A DNA stretch of 64,000 bases, taken from assembly GCF_030413595.1 (NCBI RefSeq), contig NZ_CP129238.1, forward strand, positions 1,488,001 to 1,552,000, in the 5' to 3' direction. Below the pieces are notes generated by a model. The model was not told the origin of the DNA and did not search any database. It saw only the letters and a list, made by a program, of their open reading frames with translations. This document shows positions 44,661 through 54,233 of this stretch, piece by piece; position 1 is the first letter of the stretch, and each line of letters starts with the position of its first letter. Source of the DNA: Planococcus liqunii. GTDB taxonomy: Bacteria; Bacillota; Bacilli; Bacillales_A; Planococcaceae. A program made the position numbers and the translations under genes.

Positions 44661-45857
44661 ATGATAAATGGACTCAATTTCTATAAGAACAAGTGGAACA
44701 TCCAAACAGATGCTTCGATCAAACCAGGTCTTCAAGCCATCACCGCCGCACTTGCGGAATTAAACAATCCTCATCAAAACATCAGCTTTATACATATCGC
44801 CGGAACGAATGGCAAAGGTTCGACCGGCGCTTTCCTATCCGCCATCCTGCACAAACACGGATTGACCGTGGGCAATTTCTTTTCGCCGGGAATCGAAGAC
44901 CTGCACGACCAGATCCAGGTAGACGGCAAAGCGGTGACCGAAGAAGACATGGATCAAGCAATGTCCCGTTTGGCCGATATCAAAACTCCGCTGACCGATT
45001 TTGAATTGTTGACAGCTGCAGCGTTTTTGGTTTTTGAACAAAAACAACCGGATATCGCCATTATCGAAGCAGGGATGGGCGGACGGTTCGACAGCACGAA
45101 CGTCATCAATCCGATACTATCGATCATCACATCGATTTCGTATGAACACACGGCTTTTTTAGGCGACACACTGGAAAATATTGCTTGGCACAAAGCTGGA
45201 ATTATAAAAAAATGGAAACCGATCATCATCGGTAACTTGCCGGAAGCGGCGGAACGGGTCATCCGGGATGAAGCAGATGCCTTGCATGCCGAACTGATTC
45301 AGCCCCAAAAACAAATCAACACCGAATTGAAGCTGAAAGGCCGGCACCAAAAAGAAAATGCCGGCTTGGCGCTCGAAGCGGCGAAAGAAATGCTGCTGTT
45401 GAAATTCAACCACAACTTAGCGGAAACGGCACTGGCTTCGGCGTTCATCCCGTTCCGCTTTGAAGAAGTCTATCCGAATCTCATTATGGACGGCGCGCAC
45501 AACGAAGCAAGCGTCAACGCGCTCGTTGACACCATAAAGGAAGTTTATCCCGATAAAAAAATTCAAATCGTCATGGCGCTGATGAAAGATAAATCATACG
45601 CCAACATCCTGCGCCAGCTGGAAACAATCAGCGACCATTTTACGTTCATCGACTTTGACAATGAACGTGCACTGCCTGCCAAAATTTTGTTTGAAGAAAG
45701 TAGAAGTAAAATAAAGACAATTATAACTAATTGTGATATATTACCTGTATCAAAAGAAGAGGTAGTGACAATAGTCACGGGCTCGCTTTACTTACTGTCC
45801 GCGCTTCGAAACAATCATTTCAACATGTTTAAGAACTACCAAGAACCTGTTGAATGA
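44661..45857 (+). CDS. folC: Folylpolyglutamate synthase/dihydrofolate synthase
   Basis: This 398-residue Mur-ligase-family enzyme adds glutamate to dihydropteroate or folates. P-loop GTNGKGS (residues 48-54), FSPGIEDLHDQIQVDG, AIIEAGMGGRFDSTNV, ISYEHTAFLGDTLENIAWHKAGIIK (carbamoyl-lysine region) and LIMDGAHNEASVNAL are all present. The ATG at 44661 follows GGGGAAGGAAGG. It is somewhat shorter than typical FolC (about 430), mainly in the linker between the central and C-terminal domains. In B. subtilis folC directly follows valS; here accessory genes intervene. Confidence 0.93.
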   Translation: MINGLNFYKNKWNIQTDASIKPGLQAITAALAELNNPHQNISFIHIAGTNGKGSTGAFLSAILHKHGLTVGNFFSPGIEDLHDQIQVDGKAVTEEDMDQAMSRLADIKTPLTDFELLTAAAFLVFEQKQPDIAIIEAGMGGRFDSTNVINPILSIITSISYEHTAFLGDTLENIAWHKAGIIKKWKPIIIGNLPEAAERVIRDEADALHAELIQPQKQINTELKLKGRHQKENAGLALEAAKEMLLLKFNHNLAETALASAFIPFRFEEVYPNLIMDGAHNEASVNALVDTIKEVYPDKKIQIVMALMKDKSYANILRQLETISDHFTFIDFDNERALPAKILFEESRSKIKTIITNCDILPVSKEEVVTIVTGSLYLLSALRNNHFNMFKNYQEPVE

Positions 45858-45897
45858 GAAAGAAAGCTGCAGTTACAGACATACAGGGGGTGAAGAA

Positions 45898-47601
45898 ATG
45901 ACGCGTATCAGCAAAAACCGCTGGGCTTTATGGATCTTCTGGCTGCTGCTTGTGCCGCCCGGACTATATTTAGTCCATCAGATCTTTCCGACGCCTCAAA
46001 TAGACCCCTGGCATTTGGCAGCATATGTGCTTTTTTTCGTTCTTACTTGCTTGATGCCAATGAACATCAACGGCGCTTCAACTTATCTCGTTCAATGGGT
46101 GACAATCGCCGTCTTTCTGAAATACGGCATCTTTGTTGAAATTCTAATTTCACAATTGATGATGTTAATCGTTATGGTCAGAAGCCGGACCGACGAACCG
46201 ATGACAATGCGGATTCCGTTTAATTCGATCATGTTTTTCCTGATCTCCTGTTTTTCAGGGTTAGCCTACTTAGGCGCAGGGGGCAAAATCGGTTCCCTTG
46301 ATTTGCTGCACATTCTGTTTTATGGATTGATCTTCCAGTTGGTGTCTGTTTTCTCCAATCAGATCATTTACTACTCATATGATCGTTTGACGGGCAGCCA
46401 GGCGAAATTCTTCTCTATTGATGCCTTATGGGACTTTGCATTGACGCTCATTCTCTTCCCGTATGCCATCGCATTGTATATTTCAGAAGCTTACATCGGC
46501 GTTTCGGCGCTGCTCTTACTCGGCATCCCGTTTCTCATCATGACTGCTGTGATGAAACTTTACAACAACACCCAACTGATCAACAATGATTTGCAAAAAG
46601 CAGGGGAAATTGGCCATCAGCTAGCGGCAAGGCTGACAGCTGATGAAGTACTTGATCAATTTGTCATTCAAGTATCCGAAATGTTCAATGTTGATTATGC
46701 TTATGTGATAGATTACAGAGGTGGAAGTCTATTAATGCTTCGCATGTTTGAACATCAGGAATTTAAACATCGAGAGATTCCGCCACTTCGTTATTACAAA
46801 GGGATTGCTGGCCGTGTCATTGTCAACAACGCACCTATCATTTACAACAAAAAAAATGAATGGCAAGATATTGTCACAGGATATATCCCGAACGAGACTG
46901 AAAGCATCATGTGTACACCGATTGCCCGGAATAGCAAAATTGAAGGTGTCTTGATGTTGGCATCCAAAAAGAAGTATGCTTTCAAGAGCCATCAGCTAAA
47001 AATACTGGATTTTTTAAGCACATATTTTGCTGTGTCACTTGAAAAAGCAGGTTATGTTCAAAAAGCAATTGCCAAAAGTGAACGATGTGGTTTGACAAAG
47101 CTTTACAATTATCGTTATTTAGATGAAGCATTAGAGAAAAGTATGGAAAAAGTTAAATCTGGAGCTATAGGAAATTTATCGCTTGTGATGGTGGACATTG
47201 ATCATTTCAAAGCGATTAATGATGAATATGGCCACCAAAGCGGAAATGATATATTAATGGGTCTTGCTAGAATTTTAGAAGCGGAAGTTGGACAAGAAGG
47301 AATTGTTGCCCGCTACGGCGGAGAAGAATTTGTTATCATGTTTGAAAATTATAGCAAAGATCTTACGCTGTTGTTTGCAGAAAATCTCCGTAAGAAAATT
47401 GAAATGCATGATTTTCAAATTCAACGCGATTTAGACATGGAACGCAGTATCGAAAACATTCATATTACTTTAAGCATTGGTGTGTCAACAGCACCAGATG
47501 ATAGCGATGAACCGAACGCCCTTTTGCGCAATGCAGATCGTGCGTTGTATATTGGAGCTAAACAAGCCGGGCGAAATAAAGTTGCAGCTTACTCGAAATA
47601 A
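45898..47601 (+). CDS. Membrane GAF-GGDEF diguanylate cyclase
   Basis: This 567-residue protein has about six N-terminal membrane segments (residues 1-220), a GAF domain (about 240-390, LTADEVLDQFVIQVSEMFNVDYAYVIDY) and a C-terminal GGDEF domain with an intact GGEEF signature at 474-478 and the substrate region MVDIDHFKAINDEYGH. It should make cyclic di-GMP. The inhibitory RxxD site just upstream of GGEEF is absent (EVGQ instead), so product inhibition may be weak. The ATG follows CAGGGGGTGAAGAA. It directly precedes the pilus locus and ends at a strong terminator. Confidence 0.92.
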   Translation: MTRISKNRWALWIFWLLLVPPGLYLVHQIFPTPQIDPWHLAAYVLFFVLTCLMPMNINGASTYLVQWVTIAVFLKYGIFVEILISQLMMLIVMVRSRTDEPMTMRIPFNSIMFFLISCFSGLAYLGAGGKIGSLDLLHILFYGLIFQLVSVFSNQIIYYSYDRLTGSQAKFFSIDALWDFALTLILFPYAIALYISEAYIGVSALLLLGIPFLIMTAVMKLYNNTQLINNDLQKAGEIGHQLAARLTADEVLDQFVIQVSEMFNVDYAYVIDYRGGSLLMLRMFEHQEFKHREIPPLRYYKGIAGRVIVNNAPIIYNKKNEWQDIVTGYIPNETESIMCTPIARNSKIEGVLMLASKKKYAFKSHQLKILDFLSTYFAVSLEKAGYVQKAIAKSERCGLTKLYNYRYLDEALEKSMEKVKSGAIGNLSLVMVDIDHFKAINDEYGHQSGNDILMGLARILEAEVGQEGIVARYGGEEFVIMFENYSKDLTLLFAENLRKKIEMHDFQIQRDLDMERSIENIHITLSIGVSTAPDDSDEPNALLRNADRALYIGAKQAGRNKVAAYSK

Positions 47602-47643
47602 GACCGTAAAATGAGGGTTAAACCATTTTACGGTCTTTTTTCC
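47600..47643 (+). terminator. Rho-independent terminator of the GGDEF gene
   Basis: AAGACCGTAAAATG and CATTTTACGGTCTT form a 14-bp stem, followed by T residues. It separates the GGDEF gene transcriptionally from the pilus genes. The AT-rich stretch after it holds a possible -10 TATAAT at 47742-47747. Confidence 0.9.
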
Positions 47644-47823
47644 TATTATAAATACATGTATTCTCTAATTTATTAGTAAAAAGAATAGATTTTACTGTAA
47701 ATAAGTGGTGCCAAATTATAAATTTAATGCAATAATAAGCTTATAATAGCAAGTAGGTTAAAAAGGGGTAATAATAGTAAAAAAATGTAAAAATAATGCC
47801 ATTTGTTTGTGGAGGAGAGGGCT

Positions 47824-48435
47824 ATGAAAAAGGCTTGGAATGAGAAGGGGTTAACTTTAGTTGAAATTTTAGCTGCACTAGTTATTCTTGGCATTTTTTT
47901 CATCGGCATCTTAACCATCTTCCCGCAAATGACAGTGTTTAATGCTCGCACTGAAACAAAGCTTGACACCATGAATTTAGCGAAACAAGAGATGGCTTCT
48001 ATATTAACTGTTTCCAAATGGCAGAAATTACTGGTAACGAGTCCAAACGATCCTACTTCGCTAGAACCTGAGTTTTTAAAGAAAGAAAAAATTAAACTTG
48101 AAATGGAGATTTTAGGGTATACCCATGACGCTGCAGCTTCAATTGAGAATTTACCTTATTCAGGAACATCTTTCTCACGATATAAGCGTGAAGGCGAATA
48201 TCGATATGAAACAGATATCTATCTTCAATGTGACCCCTTTTTAGCACAAGCTTCGTCAGGGACGGGGACCAAAGTGCCTTGTGCTGAAAATGACCGTACC
48301 AAATTGTACAAGATTCATTTGAAAGTTTTCAGTAATAAAAATTCTCCTGATGGCAGTTATCGAATGAGTAGTGAAACGTATTCTTATATTCGTTATATAG
48401 CAAAGAAACCGCCTGTTGTTACAGGAGGGAGCTAA
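47824..48435 (+). CDS. Type IV prepilin-like minor pilin (PilV-like)
   Basis: This 203-residue protein has a class III leader (MKKAWNEKG) and the methylation motif G/LTLVEILAALVILGIFFIGIL with the conserved Glu at +5. A globular domain with two cysteines (QCDPF, VPCAEN) follows. It would be cleaved by the peptidase encoded at 59715 and assembled as a minor pilin. The ATG follows GTGGAGGAGAGG. It is the first gene of the pilus cluster. Base composition here is more AT-rich than in the housekeeping genes on either side. Confidence 0.85.
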   Translation: MKKAWNEKGLTLVEILAALVILGIFFIGILTIFPQMTVFNARTETKLDTMNLAKQEMASILTVSKWQKLLVTSPNDPTSLEPEFLKKEKIKLEMEILGYTHDAAASIENLPYSGTSFSRYKREGEYRYETDIYLQCDPFLAQASSGTGTKVPCAENDRTKLYKIHLKVFSNKNSPDGSYRMSSETYSYIRYIAKKPPVVTGGS

Positions 48436-48436
48436 T

Positions 48437-48913
48437 ATGAAGTTAGATCAAAGAGGCATTACATTAGTTGAGCTAATTGCAGCGTTGGCATTAGTGTCTA
48501 TCATAGCAACAGTAGCTTGGACAGCTTTATCAATCGGCTTTAAACATACAGCAGCAGAAACCACTAAAACCCAATTGCAGCAAGATGCCAATATAATCGT
48601 CACAAAGTTGAGCAATGAGCACCGGCGGAGTGATCATTATTACTTTCAAATGGCTGAGGACCATCTGGAAACCAATACATGTACAGAGTTGGATCCTGCC
48701 AATATAAATTGTACGGGGTTTGTTCGACTAACGGACAATAACTTTTTGTACAGTGGAACCATCAATGGCGTTAAGTTTGAAGAATGGAATGCGGCAGAAA
48801 AAATTGACCCGGAAAAGAAGCATGTAGTTCTGATGTTGAAAGTCGCGGATCCTGTTAAGCCCTCACGATCTGTTGAAGTTCAGACGACTTTAACCAGAAT
48901 TTTAACCGATTAG
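48437..48913 (+). CDS. Type IV prepilin-like minor pilin (PilW/GspJ-like)
   Basis: This 158-residue prepilin has the short leader MKLDQRG and G/ITLVELIAALALVSIIATVAW, again with Glu at +5. The head contains a cysteine pair, CTELDPANINC. The start lies 1 bp after the preceding stop, with AGGAGGGAGC inside that gene. Such a pair of minor pilins commonly primes pilus assembly. The exact orthology to PilW or GspJ is not established. Confidence 0.82.
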   Translation: MKLDQRGITLVELIAALALVSIIATVAWTALSIGFKHTAAETTKTQLQQDANIIVTKLSNEHRRSDHYYFQMAEDHLETNTCTELDPANINCTGFVRLTDNNFLYSGTINGVKFEEWNAAEKIDPEKKHVVLMLKVADPVKPSRSVEVQTTLTRILTD

Positions 48914-48932
48914 GATTAAAGGGGAAATGACA

Positions 48933-50432
48933 ATGAAGTATGTAAAAAACGATAAGGCGTATGCATTGGTTATTGTTCTTTTACTAGTTGTGCTCATATT
49001 AGGGATTTCTGCGACTTTTATGTCCGGCACTTTAAGCAACGCGAAGCAGGAAAAAACAGTAGATATTTCCAACCAATCTGTTGCAGCCGCTGAAATGGGC
49101 ATTCTTTATTACTCGACAGATTTCGAAAGGTCATTGGATTTGATCAAACAGCAAGTGCTGAATCAAACCCGCTTAGAACTCGATAAGATTGTCGCTTGTT
49201 TATACGCTACTAATAAAGAAGCATGTGATACGTCGGCCGAAAGAAAGGCGTGGGAACAAAAAATTGATCTTCAAATGAAACAGCTGTATGTGAATAAAGT
49301 TTTAACAAAAGTCAATGAATTAATCAAAATCAATGGAACGCAAACTATGCCATTCACTTCTACTTCAACCAATTACGCACCGCAGAAATGGAACTTGCTA
49401 AATGTCACGCATACAGCAAGTGACCTTGAAAACATAAGCAGCATACTGGTCGATAAAATCATCCATAATGGCAAATTAGAAGTGAAAGTCGAGGTTAAAG
49501 GAGCTGCTGTGAGTTCCACTAAAACTTTGAATTCCTTATTCACCGTTAATATTCCTGATTCATTTTTGAATAAAGGCGAAGTTTATAATGTCGGGCAGGA
49601 AATTATTGCAGGCAAAGAAGATGCTAAATATGTTGATATTTTCAAGTCGGTTCCTCCTACACTGTCCTGTGACGCCCTTTTAGAAAAGGTCAAAGCAAAT
49701 ACCGCAATAGCTCCATTTGAATGCAAGATGACAGGAGACGAAAAACTGGCGACATTTATTGCCAAAGTTACAGCAGCTCAAAAAAATCCTATGGATTTTT
49801 GGGTGCATGTTGATGACTTTCAAAAAAATGTCTGTTCGTCTAACTGCAACTCAATCGATTTCTTAGGAACTAACGTGGTTGTGAAAGCTACAGATACAGG
49901 CGTTTCAAGCAATATGAACAACCTGGTAAACGGTAATTTGATTATTAATGGAACATTAACAACAGGCCAAAACATGAATAACTTAGGTAAAAACATGTCC
50001 AAACAAACGATTGTATTAAAAGAACTGTATATCGGTGGGAATATTAAAAATCTTTACTATACCAATTTGATGGTCCTTGGGAACGATTCAGGAAACGATG
50101 CGCGTTTACATGTAGTAGGGCAATTTCAAATTGACAATTACACTCACCTTTGTATGGATATAGACAAGATTCGCCAGTCCGATTTGGACCGGCTTGCTTC
50201 TACTATAGAAGTGACCAATAGCGGAAGAATTATTTATTATTCCTTTACAGGAAAAACTTTTTCACTTACAGGAGTGGACGCAGCAAATCGAACAGCTTTA
50301 TATGTGAAGAAAGCGGCCAACTATGGGGAATTTATTAATAACTGCGGAATCGCTATTAAGAGCACACAAACGGTTCCTATTTCGTCGCCTGTCGTTATCG
50401 ATACCGATTTTGATTTTGAAGTCGATTACTGA
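48933..50432 (+). CDS. Large PilX-like pilus-associated protein
   Basis: This 499-residue protein begins MKYVKNDKAYALVIVLLLVVLILGISATFMSGTLS, like the PilX N-terminal region. It has one membrane helix but no canonical G/xxxxE prepilin site. The C-terminal half has repeated short beta-like segments (NLVNGNLIINGTLTTG, LKELYIGGNIKNLYYTNLMVLG, ARLHVVGQFQID), suggesting a beta-helical or polymer-type fold. Six or more cysteines occur in pairs. The ATG at 48933 is 8 bases after AAAGGGG. It may sit at the pilus tip or base; that is inferred from position only. Confidence 0.65.
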   Translation: MKYVKNDKAYALVIVLLLVVLILGISATFMSGTLSNAKQEKTVDISNQSVAAAEMGILYYSTDFERSLDLIKQQVLNQTRLELDKIVACLYATNKEACDTSAERKAWEQKIDLQMKQLYVNKVLTKVNELIKINGTQTMPFTSTSTNYAPQKWNLLNVTHTASDLENISSILVDKIIHNGKLEVKVEVKGAAVSSTKTLNSLFTVNIPDSFLNKGEVYNVGQEIIAGKEDAKYVDIFKSVPPTLSCDALLEKVKANTAIAPFECKMTGDEKLATFIAKVTAAQKNPMDFWVHVDDFQKNVCSSNCNSIDFLGTNVVVKATDTGVSSNMNNLVNGNLIINGTLTTGQNMNNLGKNMSKQTIVLKELYIGGNIKNLYYTNLMVLGNDSGNDARLHVVGQFQIDNYTHLCMDIDKIRQSDLDRLASTIEVTNSGRIIYYSFTGKTFSLTGVDAANRTALYVKKAANYGEFINNCGIAIKSTQTVPISSPVVIDTDFDFEVDY

Positions 50433-50466
50433 GCGAGGAAATTAGTGGAGCATTAGGAGGGATTTT

Positions 50467-50997
50467 ATGATTCAACTATTATTTTTAATTATCATTTCAG
50501 CTGTTGTATTATCTATCGCATTCTTCGGATTTAGAGATGTACCACTCACTAGAAGAATGATTCTTGCAGGTGGGGCTCTTGCAGCAGCAACTATAGGAGT
50601 ATTGATGCAATCCAGTTTTTCATGGTATATGTCATTGCTTGCGATTGTCGCCGTTTCTCTTCTTGCTGCACTGATTTATATCAAGGTACTGGAAAAAGAA
50701 CAGAAAGAAATAGAAAGAGATGAAGAAGAGCGAAAGGCGCGTCGGAAAGAAATGATTTCGACTGCTTCTTCTTTGCATCCTGCACCAGAACCAACACCTA
50801 TTAAGAATGAGGTTGCAGATCAAGCCACAAACGTGCGTGAAACCATTCAGGTGACGGAAAAAATTTCAATGCCGGAGCCGGTGAAAATGCCACAAATGGA
50901 AAAAGAGCCGGAACGCGTCAAAGAGCTCGTTGGGGCAAAACCGTTCGGCATGCAATCGATTAAATCAGTCGGGAAGGAAGATCAAGGTGAACAATAA
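50467..50997 (+). CDS. Membrane protein with charged cytoplasmic tail (pilus cluster)
   Basis: This 176-residue protein has three hydrophobic segments (residues about 2-20, 33-48 and 52-72). A highly charged helix follows (KVLEKEQKEIERDEEERKARRKEM), then a Pro/Glu/Lys-rich C-terminus. No family is recognised. TTAGGAGGG precedes the ATG. Its 3' end overlaps the VanW-like gene by 11 bp, so the two are coupled. A scaffold or assembly-factor role is possible. Confidence 0.6.
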   Translation: MIQLLFLIIISAVVLSIAFFGFRDVPLTRRMILAGGALAAATIGVLMQSSFSWYMSLLAIVAVSLLAALIYIKVLEKEQKEIERDEEERKARRKEMISTASSLHPAPEPTPIKNEVADQATNVRETIQVTEKISMPEPVKMPQMEKEPERVKELVGAKPFGMQSIKSVGKEDQGEQ

Positions 50998-52552
50998 AGT
51001 ATTCGGAATTACCTTTGCACTTGTACTCGCATCAGCATTGTTATTTTTTGGAGTAGCTAATGCGGGGGCAATGGCAGTCGACACATGGATCTTCCCGACG
51101 GAAGAATTCGAAGACAATACGTATATCGGAACAACCGATGTGTCGAATTTGGAACATGAGCAAGCCAAACAACTATTTGTGGGCCAAGTGGACTCTTGGC
51201 GGACGAGCTCGGAGCTTCTGGTAACTTATCAAGATGCAACAGCGAGCTATCCGCTAGAGAATGCCGAAATTTTATTGGATGAAACCATTGCTCAAGCTCA
51301 AAGTGGAACACAAAATAATTTCGTGTTTCAATTGCAACCCGAAACAACTCAAACTTTCTTAGCACAGCAATTTCCGTCTGCCCTGTTTTCGGAGGCAGAT
51401 ATAGAAAACATCACCAATAAATTAGAAACAGCATTAGCTGATGGCCAAACACAAACACGCGTTGCCATCAGCGATGATACGCTGGAAGTTCCGCGTGAAA
51501 TTGTATCGGAAGCAACGATTACGCATACATTAAAAGATGGGGAAGCAATGGCAGTTGTTAATGCGTTAAACGGGCTCGAGCTTGCGCCAGCCAGTCAATT
51601 TTCTTTTTTGGATTTTGTGAATGCTTTAAAGCTTGCGAACATAACCGATGCAGAACTGACAGAAATCGCTTCTTCAATTTATTCGGCAGTGTTGAAAACG
51701 AATTTTTCGGTAGATGAACGAAGCATCGGAGCCGAAGCTCCTGCAGCGGTTCCACTTGGCCAAGAAGCAGCCATCAATCGTACACTTGGCATCGATTTTG
51801 TATTTACGAACACCAACAACAGCTCATTTACATTAAATCTATCCATGGATAACGGTTCGCTGACAGCGATGCTTACCGGTTATCCGCTGAATTATGAATA
51901 CGAAATTTTAGCGAGTGGTGAACAAAAAATCAAACCTCGCTTGGTTAAACAATACAGCGCATTTGTGACAAAAGGTTCGACGATCGGAGAAAAAGGGCGT
52001 GAAGGGGTTCGGATCAATGTACTTCGTTCCGTTCGGGAAGACGGCAAAGAATTAAAAGTCGATGCAGTTTCGACCGACTTTTACCCGCCGGTACACCGCA
52101 TTGAAATTTATCCGCTGATCAAAACAGAAACAGCACCGGCAACTGGGACGACTGTGCCGCAGCCCGGCCAACCTGGATTTATTGACGCGAATGGTGACGG
52201 CGTCCATGATGTACCCGCCACCCCCGCAACGCCGCTTCCTGGCCAGCCTGGATTTGTAGATGCGAACGGCGATGGAGTTCATGACGCGCCGGTAACAACA
52301 CCGGTTACCCCCCAGCCTGGTCAACCCGGATTTACTGACGCCAATGGCGACGGTGTCCATGACATGCCAGTACCAACTCCGACAACGCCACTGCCGGGCC
52401 AACCAGGATATACCGACTCGAACGGTGACGGTGTCCACGATACGCCTGCAGCTGGTTCGGAAACAGATGATCAGCAAAACGATACACCTGCAAATACCGA
52501 TAAAGAAAAAGATCCGGTATACGACAAAAGTGGGAAGTTAGTTAATCCTTAA
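50987..52552 (+). CDS. VanW-like exported protein with four calcium-loop repeats
   Basis: This 521-residue protein starts at GTG 50987 (GGAAG ribosome site 7-8 bases upstream). It has an N-terminal signal or anchor helix (FGITFALVLASALLFFGVANAGA). A VanW-like domain follows, recognisable by LAPASQFSF, SSIYSAVLKTNF and the FVFTNTNNSSFTLNLSMDNGSLTAMLTGYPL segment, then a G5-like region. From residue 393 four repeats of PGQPGFxDANGDGVHD appear, each holding a DxNxDGxxD loop as in thrombospondin-type or dockerin calcium sites. Calcium binding outside the cell is inferred. Confidence 0.75.
   Translation: MNNKVFGITFALVLASALLFFGVANAGAMAVDTWIFPTEEFEDNTYIGTTDVSNLEHEQAKQLFVGQVDSWRTSSELLVTYQDATASYPLENAEILLDETIAQAQSGTQNNFVFQLQPETTQTFLAQQFPSALFSEADIENITNKLETALADGQTQTRVAISDDTLEVPREIVSEATITHTLKDGEAMAVVNALNGLELAPASQFSFLDFVNALKLANITDAELTEIASSIYSAVLKTNFSVDERSIGAEAPAAVPLGQEAAINRTLGIDFVFTNTNNSSFTLNLSMDNGSLTAMLTGYPLNYEYEILASGEQKIKPRLVKQYSAFVTKGSTIGEKGREGVRINVLRSVREDGKELKVDAVSTDFYPPVHRIEIYPLIKTETAPATGTTVPQPGQPGFIDANGDGVHDVPATPATPLPGQPGFVDANGDGVHDAPVTTPVTPQPGQPGFTDANGDGVHDMPVPTPTTPLPGQPGYTDSNGDGVHDTPAAGSETDDQQNDTPANTDKEKDPVYDKSGKLVNP
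52163..52441 (+). repeat. Four in-frame coding repeats (PGQPG-DANGDGVHD units)
   Basis: Each unit is about 25 codons: PGQPG[FY], one residue, D[AS]NGDGVHD, then a Pro/Thr/Val linker of variable length. DNA copies differ at synonymous sites, so the protein repeat is maintained rather than freshly duplicated. Confidence 0.85.
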
Positions 52553-52574
52553 TGATTGATAAGGGGGAATCAAT

Positions 52575-54230
52575 TTGGCGAGAACGCGAAAAAGACTGGG
52601 TGACATTTTAATCGAGTTGGGGCTTATTACAGAAGCAGACCTTCAAGGTACGTTGGATGCGAAGCAGTCTGACCAAAAATTGGGGGATGCATTGGTTCAA
52701 CGCGGACTAATTACGGAGCATCAATTGATTGAGACGCTCGAAAAGCAACTTGGCATACCGCACGTCACATTGTTCCAGTACCCATTTGATCCGAACTTGT
52801 TCAATGTGGTACCGAAAGAGTTTGCGAAACGAAAATCATTGGTGCCGCTTCGGGCTGAGGGGGATCGTCTGTTTATCGCCATGGCCGACCCGACCGATTT
52901 CTTTACCATTGATGATCTTCGTCTGACCACAGGTTTCCAGATCGAACCGGCCATTGCTTCGAAAGAGGACATTTTAAAAACCATTACGAAATATTACGAC
53001 GAAGAATCGTATGACGCCATGCTCGAAGAAATGCCGCAAGATACGACTCAAGAAGAAGAGCTTGATGACATCGACGGTCCCATTGTCCGCCTAGTCAACC
53101 AAATCCTTTCCAATGCCGTCTCATTGAAAGCGAGCGATGTGCACTTTGATCCACAAGAAAATCGGATTTTGGTCCGATACCGCATCGATGGCACTTTGCG
53201 CACCGAAAAAGTCTTGCCGAAAACGATGCAGCAAATGGTGACGGCCCGCATCAAGATTTTAGCGAATTTGGACATTACTGAAAACCGGATTCCTCAAGAT
53301 GGACGCATCAAGACAACCGTTGATCTTCGGGCAGTGGATCTTCGGGTTTCTTCGCTGCCGACAGTATTTGGAGAAAAAATCGTTATGCGGATTTTGGATT
53401 TGGGAGCCAACTTGACCGATATTGGCAAGCTTGGCTTCAATGACATCAATATGCAGCGGTTTCTGCGAGAAATCGACAAGCCGAACGGCATCATCTTGAT
53501 TTCAGGGCCGACGGGTTCAGGCAAGTCGTCCACTTTATATGCCGCACTCAATAAACTCAACAGTGAAGAAGTCAACATCATTACCGTAGAAGACCCGGTG
53601 GAGTACCAATTAGAAGGCATCAATCAAATTCAAGTGAATTCGAATGTCGGATTGACTTTTGCTGCCGGATTGCGGTCCATTCTACGGCAGGATCCAGACA
53701 TCGTCATGGTTGGGGAAATCCGGGACAAAGAAACAGCCGATATTTCGATTCGTGCCTCGCTAACCGGTCACTTAGTATTGAGTACCATCCACACAAACGA
53801 TTCGATCGCTTCCATCACTCGGTTAATGGATATGGGCATCGAACCGTTCCTGGTCACTGCGTCACTCAATGCGGTCGTAGCCCAGCGTCTGATTCGGCGC
53901 GTGTGCCGGGACTGCCGGGAAGCACAACCGGCTACTGTACGAGAACAGGAGATTTTCGCCAAACGCGGATTGACGGTAGATGTCATTGCGCGCGGCAAAG
54001 GCTGCCCGAGCTGCAATATGTCCGGCTACCGGGGACGTATGGCAATTCATGAAGTACTGGTCGTCGACGAAGACATCAAGACGATCATTAACCGCGGCGG
54101 AACGGCAGCTGAAATTCGTGAAGTGGCCATAAAGAACAAGACCATTTTCCTGATTGACGATGGTTTACTAAAGGTGAAGGAGGGTCTGACAACGACAGAA
54201 GAAGTGCTGCGCGTTGCCATGACAGATTAA
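52575..54230 (+). CDS. pilB: Type IV pilus assembly ATPase PilB
   Basis: This 551-residue GspE/PilB ATPase drives pilus extension. The N-terminal MshEN-like domain (LGDILIELGLITEADL, LGDALVQRGLITEHQL) is of a type known in other proteins to bind c-di-GMP. The core has Walker A GPTGSGKS at 311-318, the Asp box VEDPVEYQLEGINQIQ, Walker B RQDPDIVMVGEIRD, His box TGHLVLSTIHTND, and a four-cysteine zinc site (CRDC and CPSC). The start is TTG at 52575 after AAGGGGGAAT. It begins the core machinery genes. Confidence 0.95.
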   Translation: MARTRKRLGDILIELGLITEADLQGTLDAKQSDQKLGDALVQRGLITEHQLIETLEKQLGIPHVTLFQYPFDPNLFNVVPKEFAKRKSLVPLRAEGDRLFIAMADPTDFFTIDDLRLTTGFQIEPAIASKEDILKTITKYYDEESYDAMLEEMPQDTTQEEELDDIDGPIVRLVNQILSNAVSLKASDVHFDPQENRILVRYRIDGTLRTEKVLPKTMQQMVTARIKILANLDITENRIPQDGRIKTTVDLRAVDLRVSSLPTVFGEKIVMRILDLGANLTDIGKLGFNDINMQRFLREIDKPNGIILISGPTGSGKSSTLYAALNKLNSEEVNIITVEDPVEYQLEGINQIQVNSNVGLTFAAGLRSILRQDPDIVMVGEIRDKETADISIRASLTGHLVLSTIHTNDSIASITRLMDMGIEPFLVTASLNAVVAQRLIRRVCRDCREAQPATVREQEIFAKRGLTVDVIARGKGCPSCNMSGYRGRMAIHEVLVVDEDIKTIINRGGTAAEIREVAIKNKTIFLIDDGLLKVKEGLTTTEEVLRVAMTD

Positions 54231-54233
54231 ACC

